This document shows, piece by piece, positions 1 through 5,551 of a DNA stretch of 5,551 nucleotides. The DNA comes from Clostridia bacterium. Its GTDB lineage: Bacteria > UBA6262 > WVXT01 > JAUXBS01. The notes under the pieces were generated by a model. The model did not search any database. It had not been told where the DNA came from and was given only the letters and a program-made list of their open reading frames with translations. Position 1 is the first letter of the stretch, and each line of letters starts with the position of its first letter. Position numbers and translations under genes: made by a program. The DNA is taken from the NCBI GenBank assembly GCA_030619245.1, contig JAUXBS010000098.1:1-5551 (forward strand), read 5' to 3'.

Positions 1-1063
1 GCGCCACAACAATATCAATGGTCCCGCCTTCGAAAGCCGTATTTGTGAAAATCATCTCGTAATTATAAGTGCTTGGCACTCCGCCCGGGAAGGCTCCGCT
101 GGAATCCATCAATGAATTGCCTTCATCATCAATATAGTAGTAGGTTTCTGTTGATGTTTCATCGCCTATTTTCGCGGTGACCAGGTATCCGCCATTACTG
201 TCGATTGTATCAGTCAACTTAATCTCTTCTTTGAGACCGTCTTTATCTAATCCTATTACTACATCATCACCAACCGTCCAACTTCTGTTATCCACATCGG
301 ATGACAGGTCGGGCCTGTGGTACTTATACTGGGTGACATCATTTATCGTGTATACGTAATCTTCAAAAATAGTTTCATATCCTTTATAATCATAGCTTTC
401 AGTGTCAGAGTCCGTGACAGAAGTCCCCCCGGTGGCTGTCCATACCACTTCATCCTGGGTGTTGGATACAATGTTATAGATTTCCAGCAGCTGGTTTTCC
501 GGCATGGAAGCACTCTTATACATGTCCTTTGCCAGGCTTGAGAATTCTGCGGGGTCTGTCGGTAAATCATTTTCAAAGGTTGAAATGTTCTGGAAGTAAT
601 CAAGCCTGTCGCCGTCTTCTCTTTCATTAAGTATCATGACTTTGAACTTGTTTAACTGAGCGATACCGTTGGCATCTTCAGGCGCTATCTTGATATATTC
701 TTCTATTCTTACCCAGTTGCCATGAATGTCCTTGCATACCTTGCCGAACTCAAATTCAGCGGATTTTATCTCATCGGCAGCCATTGCCTGAATGGATTCC
801 CTTATTGAGGAACGCATTGATTCCGTGGAGGCATCGCTGCGCAGGTTTTCCCTCCTGGACATTCCTCTTGCCGCTGCAACTGACGTGGGGGTTCTCATTT
901 CCATCCGGTCCGAGGATTTAAGTTTCCTCAGCATGGCTTTAATGTCATCGGCCATTGCCGTGCCAATGGTTACCGTAAATACCAGGGCAAGCAGGACTGC
1001 AATTGTTCTTAGGTTTATGATTCTTTTCCCCTGAAGGGACTCGTTACTCTGTAATAGTCGCAT
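1..1063 (-). CDS. Large exported protein of unknown function (N-terminal part, runs off the left edge)
   Basis: An uninterrupted minus-strand frame starts at an ATG at 1063 and is still open at base 1, giving 354 residues and no stop. The start is well supported: AAAGGAGG lies 6 bases upstream and a good promoter lies further up. The N-terminus is a classical signal peptide: basic residues (GKR, R19), a hydrophobic core at about 20-34 (AVLLALVFTVTIG) and a likely signal peptidase I site after TAMA (residue 38). Residues 39-95 are charged, Ser/Arg/Met-rich and probably flexible. A more ordered region at about 98-175 contains GNWVRIEEYI, ILNERE, RLDYF and FENDLPTDPAEF. From about 205 onward the chain is rich in Asp, Thr and Tyr (for example TYYYIDDEGN), which suggests beta-rich extracellular or periplasmic structure. 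I do not recognise the family and assign no function. It is transcribed divergently from the PorV/protease unit. The C-terminus, where any sorting domain would lie, is outside the window. Confidence 0.88.
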   Translation of the reverse strand, partial: MRLLQSNESLQGKRIINLRTIAVLLALVFTVTIGTAMADDIKAMLRKLKSSDRMEMRTPTSVAAARGMSRRENLRSDASTESMRSSIRESIQAMAADEIKSAEFEFGKVCKDIHGNWVRIEEYIKIAPEDANGIAQLNKFKVMILNEREDGDRLDYFQNISTFENDLPTDPAEFSSLAKDMYKSASMPENQLLEIYNIVSNTQDEVVWTATGGTSVTDSDTESYDYKGYETIFEDYVYTINDVTQYKYHRPDLSSDVDNRSWTVGDDVVIGLDKDGLKEEIKLTDTIDSNGGYLVTAKIGDETSTETYYYIDDEGNSLMDSSGAFPGGVPSTYNYEMIFTNTAFEGGTIDIVVA

Positions 1064-1069
1064 TTTTTG

Positions 1070-1077
1070 CCTCCTTT
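1070..1077 (-). promoter_or_regulatory. Strong ribosome binding site for the leftward exported-protein gene
   Basis: Read on the minus strand this is AAAGGAGG, followed by a 6-base spacer (CAAAAA) and the ATG at 1063. It is the only strong Shine-Dalgarno sequence seen among the gene starts of this window, and it fixes the start of the leftward gene. Confidence 0.85.
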
Positions 1078-1113
1078 ATTATATTAAGGAAAGTACATTT
1101 TGCTTACATTAAT

Positions 1114-1142
1114 AGTATAATACAATAATAGTATTTTGGCAA
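1114..1142 (-). promoter_or_regulatory. Sigma70-like promoter for the leftward exported-protein gene
   Basis: On the minus strand, TTGCCA (1142-1137) and TATACT (1119-1114) are separated by exactly 17 bases; each hexamer matches consensus at 5 of 6 positions. The predicted start of transcription near 1107 leaves a leader of roughly 43 bases that contains the strong ribosome binding site. A 9-bp direct repeat TAATAGTAT (1110-1118 and 1126-1134) overlaps the -10 element and the spacer and could be an operator. The promoter is a visual match, not experimentally known. Confidence 0.6.
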
Positions 1143-1237
1143 CCCTTTTTTTTGTGATTTTACACACAGGGCGCTATTTTGCCGGGAAAAGGGCAGGGGG
1201 CTGAAATCTTAAAAAATTGTATATTTCAAGAAAACGG

Positions 1238-1266
1238 TTGCGTGTTTTACATAAATGTGATATAAT
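1238..1266 (+). promoter_or_regulatory. Extended -10 promoter for the PorV-like/protease operon
   Basis: TTGCGT (1238-1243) and a perfect TATAAT (1261-1266) are separated by 17 bases, and TGA directly before the -10 forms the extended TGnTATAAT element, which can compensate for the weak -35. Transcription would be expected to begin about 7 bases after the -10, near 1272-1274. That is only 3-5 bases before the ATG at 1277, so the message would be leaderless or nearly so. Confidence 0.6.
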
Positions 1267-1276
1267 TAATATAGGT

Positions 1277-2182
1277 ATGAAAACAAAAAATATATTAAAA
1301 ATATTGTTAATATTGGCTTTTGGTTTTCCGGTAAGAACAAGCGCCGCGTTTCTGGATTATGGGTGGGGAGCAAGGCCAACCGGCATGGGGGGCGCGTTTA
1401 CCGCAGTGGCGGATGATGCCAATGCCCCATTATGGAATCCTGCGGGGATTGGCCGTATAGGCGCCAGGGAAATAATGTTCATGACCGGCGTGCCTTATAT
1501 GGGGCTGGAAAACGTTGATATTAGTTTTAATTTTGCCAGTATCGTAGTTCCTTTGAATGGGAACATATTCGGGTTAAGCTGGACCAGTTTCTCTTCCTCC
1601 TACCAGTACAGTGAAAATGCCTTCAACTTTACGTATTCAAGGCCGCTTACTGAAAGTTTTTTCATAGGAGGGAATATTAAGTACCTTGGCCATAGTTACC
1701 TTATTGCAGGTTTTGATGACCCGGTATTTGATTCCGGGGAAAGCAGTAAATACGGCATTGACGCAGATGTGGGTTTCCTTTTCTGCATGCCCAATAAGTT
1801 CTGTATAGGCGGGACTATAAAGAACATTATTGAGGCTGATTTAGGGCTCTATGATGTGGATAGATTAAATAAAGAAGTCAGGGCCGGCATAGCTTATTTT
1901 CCAAGAGACAACATTACAATCGCTGTTGATGTTGATTACAAGGAGATTACCTGGATAGAGATTTATGGCGGGGCTGAGGCGTGGTTCATGAACAGGAAGG
2001 CAGCATTAAGGGCCGGCACCAATTACAGGAATAAGAAAATTCACGAGATTACAGCAGGCGCTACTTTAAGGCAGATGCTGGGCGATAAATTATCAATAAA
2101 AGCGGACTACTGTGTTGTGTTTCCCCTGACGATAATAGGTAATAACCTTACGCATCGCCTTGCCCTGACTATGGGATTCTAA
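1277..2182 (+). CDS. PorV/PorQ-family outer membrane beta-barrel protein
   Basis: This 301-residue protein has a signal peptide (Lys-rich start, hydrophobic core ILLILAFGF, cleavage near TSA/A at residues 22-24). Directly after it comes the hallmark of the PorV/PorQ (UPF0164-like) group: GARPTGMGGAFTAVADD at 31-47, then NAPLWNPAGI at 49-58. The rest consists of alternating short beta-strands typical of an outer-membrane barrel, and the chain ends in an aromatic residue (LTMGF), as barrel assembly signals do. In Bacteroidota PorV carries cargo of the type 9 secretion system at the outer membrane; the wider family also includes members of unknown role, so a strict PorV function is inferred. At ~300 residues it is shorter than Bacteroidota PorV. 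I prefer the ATG at 1277 to an in-frame TTG at 1217, because the signal peptide begins at 1277 and the best promoter lies between the two. There is no clear ribosome binding site. The protease gene follows after one base. Confidence 0.85.
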   Translation: MKTKNILKILLILAFGFPVRTSAAFLDYGWGARPTGMGGAFTAVADDANAPLWNPAGIGRIGAREIMFMTGVPYMGLENVDISFNFASIVVPLNGNIFGLSWTSFSSSYQYSENAFNFTYSRPLTESFFIGGNIKYLGHSYLIAGFDDPVFDSGESSKYGIDADVGFLFCMPNKFCIGGTIKNIIEADLGLYDVDRLNKEVRAGIAYFPRDNITIAVDVDYKEITWIEIYGGAEAWFMNRKAALRAGTNYRNKKIHEITAGATLRQMLGDKLSIKADYCVVFPLTIIGNNLTHRLALTMGF

Positions 2183-2183
2183 T

Positions 2184-3848
2184 ATGAATAGGAATAAATT
2201 TAAATTACTACTGCTTGTTTTTGTTTTTTGCTTTCTTGCCGGGACTGTGTATTCAGTGCCGTTCAGGAGAAGTTTTGAGCAGGGAATCAGCGTACAGAGC
2301 GTTACAGCCAGGGCAATATCCAAGTCAATGGCTGTAGGACTGAATAGTGCTTCAGTCGTTAAGGCGTCACTGACAAGCGGTACGAATGAATGTATCGTAA
2401 TGCTGGTTAAATTCAGCGGTGAGACTGCAGTAAAATCCCCGTCGGATTTCCACGACATCCTGTTTTCAACAGCGCCAACGAGCATGAGGTCTTATTATCA
2501 GGAGGTGTCCTATGAAGCCTTAACCGTGACAGGCACTGTTAAGGGATGGTATAATGCTGATTATGCCTGCAGTTATTATGCAAACAATGAGGGGGGGGTA
2601 GGTGGAAACAGTTATCCGAACAACTCCCAGGGGCTTGCCGTGGAAATTCTTGCGAAAGCTGACGGTGATATAGATTTCTCTGATTTTGACAAAGATAATG
2701 ATGGGTACGTTGATTCGGTGATATTCGTTTTCAGCGGATACTATGACTCCACGGGAAAAGACGGGAACAAAATGTATCCTCATAAATGGGAAATTTATGT
2801 TTCAACAGCTGAGGGTATGCCCAGGGGCCCTTATAAGACTGATGATGACGGAGTCATGGTAAAAGAGTACATAGTGGTTTCTGAGTTGACATCTGCCGGA
2901 GCTCCGAGTACCGACATCTGTGAGATTGGCATTTTTGCCCATGAGTTTGGCCACATACTCGGTTTGCCGGAGATGTATGATACGGATTATACTTCGGAAG
3001 GGCTCGGTAATTTCTGTTTGATGGCGGGCGGGGCATATGGCGCTGATAGCTGGAGTCCTGAAAAACCGGTGCATTTGAATGTGTGGTGCAAGGCCAAACT
3101 GGGCTGGGTTAATCCTGATACTATTGATGTAATTGACGGAAATGGCATAAGGACGATTAAAAACATTGAGATGAATGCCCAGGCATATAAAATTATTGCC
3201 AATTACAGCATCAACGGCGACAGCGAATATTTTCTTATAGTGAACAGGCAGAAGAAGGGCTTTGATTCAGGCCTGTTCGGCAGCGGGCTTCTTATTTACC
3301 ATGTTGACGAAACAGTAGCAGGGCTTGAGGCAGGGACTCCTAATAATAATGAAACCCATAAGTACGTGGACCTGGAGGAGGCAGACGGTTTGGAGGATCT
3401 TGATCATTTAAGGAGTTACGGTGATGTTGATGACTTTTTTACCGCAGGGGATAGCTTCGACAGCGCATCATCTCCCAACAGCAATAATAACTCGAACAGG
3501 AGGATAGCGTTTTCGGTTAAGGACCTGAGCGTTTCCGCTGATGATATGACAGCATACATTACCGTTAAGGCGTTTGATGTAAATCCATCAGCCAGGAAGA
3601 GTAATATATTCACCCCGAATTATGACGGCTTTAATGATAATATCGTGTTTTCCGAGGCAACCGGGATTTATACCATAAAGATAATGGATATGGCAGGCAG
3701 GCTTGTAAAGACGCTTGTAAACAACAATGAATGGGACGGAAAGTACGAGAATAGTGGATTTGGCATGGTTGACAGTGGAGTTTACATATACCAGATAGAG
3801 GACAGCAACGGCAGTGTTATCAGCGGCAGCGTGGTTGTTGCCAAGTGA
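2184..3848 (+). CDS. Secreted M6-family (immune inhibitor A-like) zinc metalloprotease with FlgD-Ig/type 9-like C-terminal domain
   Basis: This 554-residue protein has a signal peptide (core LLLLVFVFCFLAG, likely cleavage after VYS at 24), a short pro-region and an M6 peptidase domain at about 70-460. Family signatures run in order: MRSYYQEVSY (101-110), a calcium-site-like acidic loop DKDNDGYVD (169-177), PHKWEI (199-204), the zinc motif HEFGHILGLPE (253-263), a Met-turn-like CLMAGG (278-283), LGWVNP (306-311), EYFLIVNRQ (348-356) and GLLIYHVDE (368-376). Residues 471-554 form a separate C-terminal domain with FTPNYDGFND (476-485), MAGRLVKTL, EWDGKYENSG and SGVYIYQIE. These match FlgD-Ig-like and type 9 secretion/gliding-associated C-terminal domains, which guide surface delivery. 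The third zinc-ligand position is Glu263 where the family usually has Asp. A run of eight G lies at 2591-2598. The stop of the PorV-like gene and this ATG are one base apart (TAATATG), with only a weak GGGA upstream, so translation is probably coupled. Substrate unknown. Confidence 0.92.
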   Translation: MNRNKFKLLLLVFVFCFLAGTVYSVPFRRSFEQGISVQSVTARAISKSMAVGLNSASVVKASLTSGTNECIVMLVKFSGETAVKSPSDFHDILFSTAPTSMRSYYQEVSYEALTVTGTVKGWYNADYACSYYANNEGGVGGNSYPNNSQGLAVEILAKADGDIDFSDFDKDNDGYVDSVIFVFSGYYDSTGKDGNKMYPHKWEIYVSTAEGMPRGPYKTDDDGVMVKEYIVVSELTSAGAPSTDICEIGIFAHEFGHILGLPEMYDTDYTSEGLGNFCLMAGGAYGADSWSPEKPVHLNVWCKAKLGWVNPDTIDVIDGNGIRTIKNIEMNAQAYKIIANYSINGDSEYFLIVNRQKKGFDSGLFGSGLLIYHVDETVAGLEAGTPNNNETHKYVDLEEADGLEDLDHLRSYGDVDDFFTAGDSFDSASSPNSNNNSNRRIAFSVKDLSVSADDMTAYITVKAFDVNPSARKSNIFTPNYDGFNDNIVFSEATGIYTIKIMDMAGRLVKTLVNNNEWDGKYENSGFGMVDSGVYIYQIEDSNGSVISGSVVVAK

Positions 3849-3965
3849 TTATGAGCAATAAGTTTATTCGATTAATTGTCGTCACATTAACATATCTTAT
3901 CTTCGCTCCTTATGTGCCTGAGGAGCTTTCCTGTCTGCAGGCTGCGGCAGTTTATAAAAAAGTAT
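3849..3965. other. Convergent intergenic region with no clear terminator
   Basis: This 117-base gap separates the protease stop from the convergent permease stop. I find only weak dyads (such as AGGA/TCCT around 3920-3935) and an AT-only fold at 3956-3974 (A6 against T6), neither GC-rich enough to call an intrinsic terminator. Apart from the possible 44-codon frame it appears empty. Confidence 0.5.
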
Positions 3966-3985
3966 TTATTTTTTGTCCAGCATAA
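3851..3985 (+). pseudogene. Possible truncated third operon gene (signal-peptide stump, 44 codons)
   Basis: An ATG two bases after the protease stop opens a 44-residue frame ending with TAA at 3983-3985. It begins MSNKFIRLIVVTLTYLIFAP, with basic residues followed by a hydrophobic stretch, and has a possible signal peptidase site after LQAAA at about residue 33. Only some 11 residues follow. The last 20 bases overlap the 3' end of the convergent permease gene. This looks like the start of a third exported protein cut off when the neighbouring sequence arrived or was rearranged. It has no ribosome binding site and could instead be a chance frame; no function can be given. Confidence 0.3.
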
Positions 3986-5144
3986 AATACACCACGGGAA
4001 AACCCGCAAAAGAACAAAACGTAAAAACATACATGGCAGTATGAAAACCCACCTGGTCTGATAACCAGCCGAACAATAAAATGGAAACAGAACTCATAAG
4101 GAAACTCATTGCCATAAAAATACCGTTTGCCACAGAAGGATAGGAGAAGTTTTTCTCCTGGATTAACGACAGGACTATCGGTGTATAGGAGAATGCAACA
4201 AATCCAAGCAGGATGATTGCCGGGAATAACAGGTTATCTCCGGAGAGTAAAAATAACAGCATGGAAACAGGGGTAATAAAAGAATAGAAGACCAGCATTT
4301 TCCTCCTGCCTATTTTATCCGATAAATTACCCGCGAAGAATATCCCGGCTATAGCTGACACGTACAGGATGGAAAGGGCACTTCCTCCAAACCATAACGG
4401 TTTCCCCCTTTTTACGAGCAATGTTGGCAGGAATGCGGCGATGATTGATGCGGTGCAGGACTTTGTAATGAGCAGTCCAGACAGGGGGATAAACAATGTC
4501 CTGGCATTATTGGATATTATTGAAATGTAATTGCGGGTAATGCCGCTCCGGCCCTCTTTTTGAGGAGGCTTAAATGAGACGCCCCTGAAATGCCATAGAA
4601 GCAGCAAAGACATGGCTAAACCCAGGGGAATGATATAAAAAAGGTTTTCTATTCCCCAGAACTCAACAGCGGTGATAACAATGAGCGGCCCGATAGCGCG
4701 GGACAGTTCTCCGCCAATTTGAAAACTACTCATGCTGGCCCCCAGCCCTTTTTTTGTCAGGTGTTTTAACATCACCGGGGCAGGGACATGAAAGCAGGCA
4801 TTGCTGATTCCCGCGATAAGAAGCAATATCAGGAGGACGGTATAATTACCGGTATTGCCAATCAAACACATGCATATTCCGGTTACGGACACGGAAGTTA
4901 CGAGGAAGTACTTCAAACCGATATTATCCGAAAAATACCCGATTAAAGGATTTAAAATAGATGGAAGGCGCAGGATTACAACTAAGATTCCCGCCAACGA
5001 AAGCGTCATGCCGTATTTCTCAATTAAAATCGGAAGGACAGGGGCCAGGAAACTCGTAAAGATATCGTGCACCAGATGCGCGGCAGATACGAGCAGTATT
5101 GAGAAAACAGTAGAATCCACGTGGTTTTTAAGATGATATTTCAT
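3966..5144 (-). CDS. Major facilitator superfamily permease, Fsr (fosmidomycin resistance)-like
   Basis: This 392-residue integral membrane protein has about 12 hydrophobic segments, the usual MFS count and length. The loop 2-3 signature is GYFSDNIG (69-76), its second-half counterpart is GNLSDKIGRRK (272-282), and GWLSDQVG lies at 359-366. Similarity to Fsr-type permeases is seen in SAAHLVHDIF (20-29, like the SHLLND segment in helix 1), CFHVPAPVM (117-125, like the Fsr FHPE segment) and FQIGGELSRAIGPL (141-154, close to the Fsr FQVGGNFGSSLGPL stretch). A hydrophilic central loop at about 188-215 links the two halves. Members act as proton-driven efflux pumps in the inner membrane; the substrate cannot be read from the sequence, and fosmidomycin export should not be assumed. 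The start at 5144 is the only sensible one before helix 1, but it has no Shine-Dalgarno sequence. The gene stands alone, convergent to the protease, with no visible functional link to it. Confidence 0.88.
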   Translation of the reverse strand: MKYHLKNHVDSTVFSILLVSAAHLVHDIFTSFLAPVLPILIEKYGMTLSLAGILVVILRLPSILNPLIGYFSDNIGLKYFLVTSVSVTGICMCLIGNTGNYTVLLILLLIAGISNACFHVPAPVMLKHLTKKGLGASMSSFQIGGELSRAIGPLIVITAVEFWGIENLFYIIPLGLAMSLLLLWHFRGVSFKPPQKEGRSGITRNYISIISNNARTLFIPLSGLLITKSCTASIIAAFLPTLLVKRGKPLWFGGSALSILYVSAIAGIFFAGNLSDKIGRRKMLVFYSFITPVSMLLFLLSGDNLLFPAIILLGFVAFSYTPIVLSLIQEKNFSYPSVANGIFMAMSFLMSSVSILLFGWLSDQVGFHTAMYVFTFCSFAGFPVVYFMLDKK

Positions 5145-5294
5145 GATATAATTTTATGGCTCTTCCCTGGAATTTATGGGTGTATAAGGGTTGTTCAGCT
5201 ACGATATAATGGTTTCAGTAAATTAGTTCATATTATTCAGCATCCTGAAGGGTCTATTCCCCTGCCTCAGGCCTGCATTCGAGAGCGGTTTATA

Positions 5295-5345
5295 CGGCGA
5301 CTGCGGAACTCACCCGGCTTGGCCGGGTTCAGACAGTCCTCGCCG
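5295..5345. repeat. Central hairpin of the palindromic element
   Basis: A perfect 7-bp core, ACCCGGC (5312-5318) and GCCGGGT (5322-5328), closes on the 3-base loop TTG. It is flanked by further matching arms: ACTG (5300-5303) with CAGT (5334-5337), and CGGCG (5295-5299) with CGCCG (5341-5345), separated by small internal loops. There is no T-run after it, so it is not an ordinary intrinsic terminator. Confidence 0.7.
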
Positions 5346-5383
5346 TCTGCTTCGTAAAAACAGCTTTACTCATAAACGCAGAC
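5345..5383. repeat. Second hairpin of the palindromic element
   Basis: GTCTGC (5345-5350) pairs with GCAGAC (5378-5383), and nested inside GTAAA (5354-5358) pairs with TTTAC (5365-5369). It abuts the central hairpin, sharing base 5345, so the two form a tandem stem-loop arrangement. Confidence 0.55.
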
Positions 5384-5551
5384 AGGCTGGCATAGGAATA
5401 CCCCCTTTACGCGCTGAATTGAAGAGAATCATATATATTCACTCACGGATGCTGGAGAAGATATAATTTTATTATTATACAAAATATTTATCCGGCAGGA
5501 AAGAATATTATTTTTAGGAAGAATATCAGATTAATAAATGTTGCAATTGTA

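Larger units (their letters stand above)
5250..5404. repeat. MITE/REP-like imperfect palindrome with terminal inverted repeats
   Basis: The ends form an inverted repeat: GGGTCTATTCCCCTGCC (5250-5266) against the complement of GGCATAGGAATACCCC (5389-5404), which reads GGGGTATTCCTATGCC. A second arm pair lies inside: GCGGTTTAT (5285-5293) against ATAAACGC (5372-5379). The centre holds two GC-rich hairpins. The stretch is locally much richer in GC than its AT-rich flanks and has no coding potential. This architecture fits a small non-autonomous mobile element or a REP-type cluster mobilised in trans, or a structured RNA. No transposase lies in the window, and no flanking target duplication is convincing. 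Confidence 0.5.
5145..5551. other. Gene-free region upstream of the permease
   Basis: About 400 bases contain no convincing coding frame on either strand. The region holds three copies of the octamer GATATAAT (5145-5152, 5203-5210, 5460-5467), a long palindromic element (5250-5404) and an AT-rich tail (5430-5551) with a short direct repeat, AGGAAAGAATAT/AGGAAGAATAT. The permease promoter must lie here, but no hexamer pair is good enough to name. An ATG at 5538 near the right edge has no ribosome binding site at proper distance and only four codons visible, so it is not called. Confidence 0.6.

Noticed and set aside
177..1034. Plus-strand frames and a short minus-strand frame inside the leftward exported-protein gene
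   Set aside because: They lie inside the long open minus-strand frame, lack ribosome binding sites and recognisable domains, and read as out-of-frame shadows.
1152..1180. Second plus-strand promoter TTGTGA-17-TATTTT
   Set aside because: Both hexamers match consensus at only 4 of 6 positions and the extended -10 promoter at 1261 is much better; kept only as a weak alternative giving a ~90-base leader.
1217..1276. Upstream in-frame TTG start for the PorV-like gene, adding 20 residues
   Set aside because: The extra residues would bury the signal peptide behind a basic stretch, TTG is a rare start, there is no ribosome binding site, and the best promoter lies downstream of it.
2093..3613. Several minus-strand frames of 60-130 codons across the PorV-like/protease operon
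   Set aside because: All are antisense to strongly supported coding sequence and have unnatural composition and no family features.
3915..3975. Bidirectional intrinsic terminator between the convergent genes
   Set aside because: Only 4-bp GC stems and an A/T-only fold are present; none forms a GC-rich stem directly followed by a T-run.
5156..5209. 17-residue plus-strand frame just after the GATATAAT at 5145
   Set aside because: Very short, no ribosome binding site, no usable -35; not distinguishable from chance.
5121..5357. Plus-strand 78-codon frame overlapping the permease start and the palindromic element
   Set aside because: It runs antisense through the permease start and into the hairpins, with no ribosome binding site and no protein-like pattern.
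5250..5404. tRNA or CRISPR repeat as an explanation for the structured segment
   Set aside because: No cloverleaf or T-loop motif at the right spacing is seen, and there are no regularly spaced direct repeats with unique spacers.
5245..5418. CTGAA at 5245-5249 and 5414-5418 as a target-site duplication of the palindromic element
   Set aside because: The left copy abuts the terminal repeat but the right copy lies about 9 bases beyond it, and a 5-base match in this distance is easily random.
5538..5551. Start of another plus-strand gene at the right edge
   Set aside because: The only purine-rich sequence (AGGAAG, 5516-5521) is about 16 bases away from the ATG and just four codons are visible.

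Overview
The window looks like a piece of a diderm (Gram-negative-type) bacterial chromosome of moderate GC content. Three of its four clear genes encode envelope or exported proteins: an outer-membrane beta-barrel of the PorV/PorQ type, a secreted M6-type metalloprotease with a FlgD/type-9-like C-terminal domain, and a large exported protein I do not recognise. This combination is known from Bacteroidota and is also common in uncultured FCB/PVC-type lineages such as Omnitrophota and Elusimicrobiota. The lineage is my inference and cannot be fixed from this window.

Layout. Positions 1-1063 (minus strand) hold the N-terminal 354 residues of an exported protein that runs off the left edge. A short divergent regulatory region (1064-1276) carries one convincing sigma70-like promoter in each direction. 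Rightward from it runs a tight two-gene unit: the PorV/PorQ-like barrel (1277-2182), then one base later the M6 metalloprotease (2184-3848). Two bases after the protease stop there is a 44-codon reading frame that starts like a signal peptide (3851-3985) and ends inside the 3' end of a convergent gene; it may be the stump of a third operon member. The convergent gene (3966-5144, minus) is an MFS permease resembling the fosmidomycin-resistance (Fsr) subfamily.

Positions 5145-5551 hold no convincing gene. They contain a ~155-bp imperfect palindrome (5250-5404) with terminal-inverted-repeat-like ends and nested hairpins, best read as a MITE/REP-like element or a structured RNA, followed by AT-rich sequence.

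How the parts may work together: in Bacteroidota, PorV is the outer-membrane shuttle that binds the C-terminal domain of type 9 secretion cargo. A PorV-like protein co-transcribed with a protease ending in an FTPNxDGxND / FlgD-Ig-like domain suggests a dedicated carrier-cargo pair, with the protease exported through the inner membrane by its signal peptide and then delivered to the surface. No other type 9 component is visible here, so this remains an inference.
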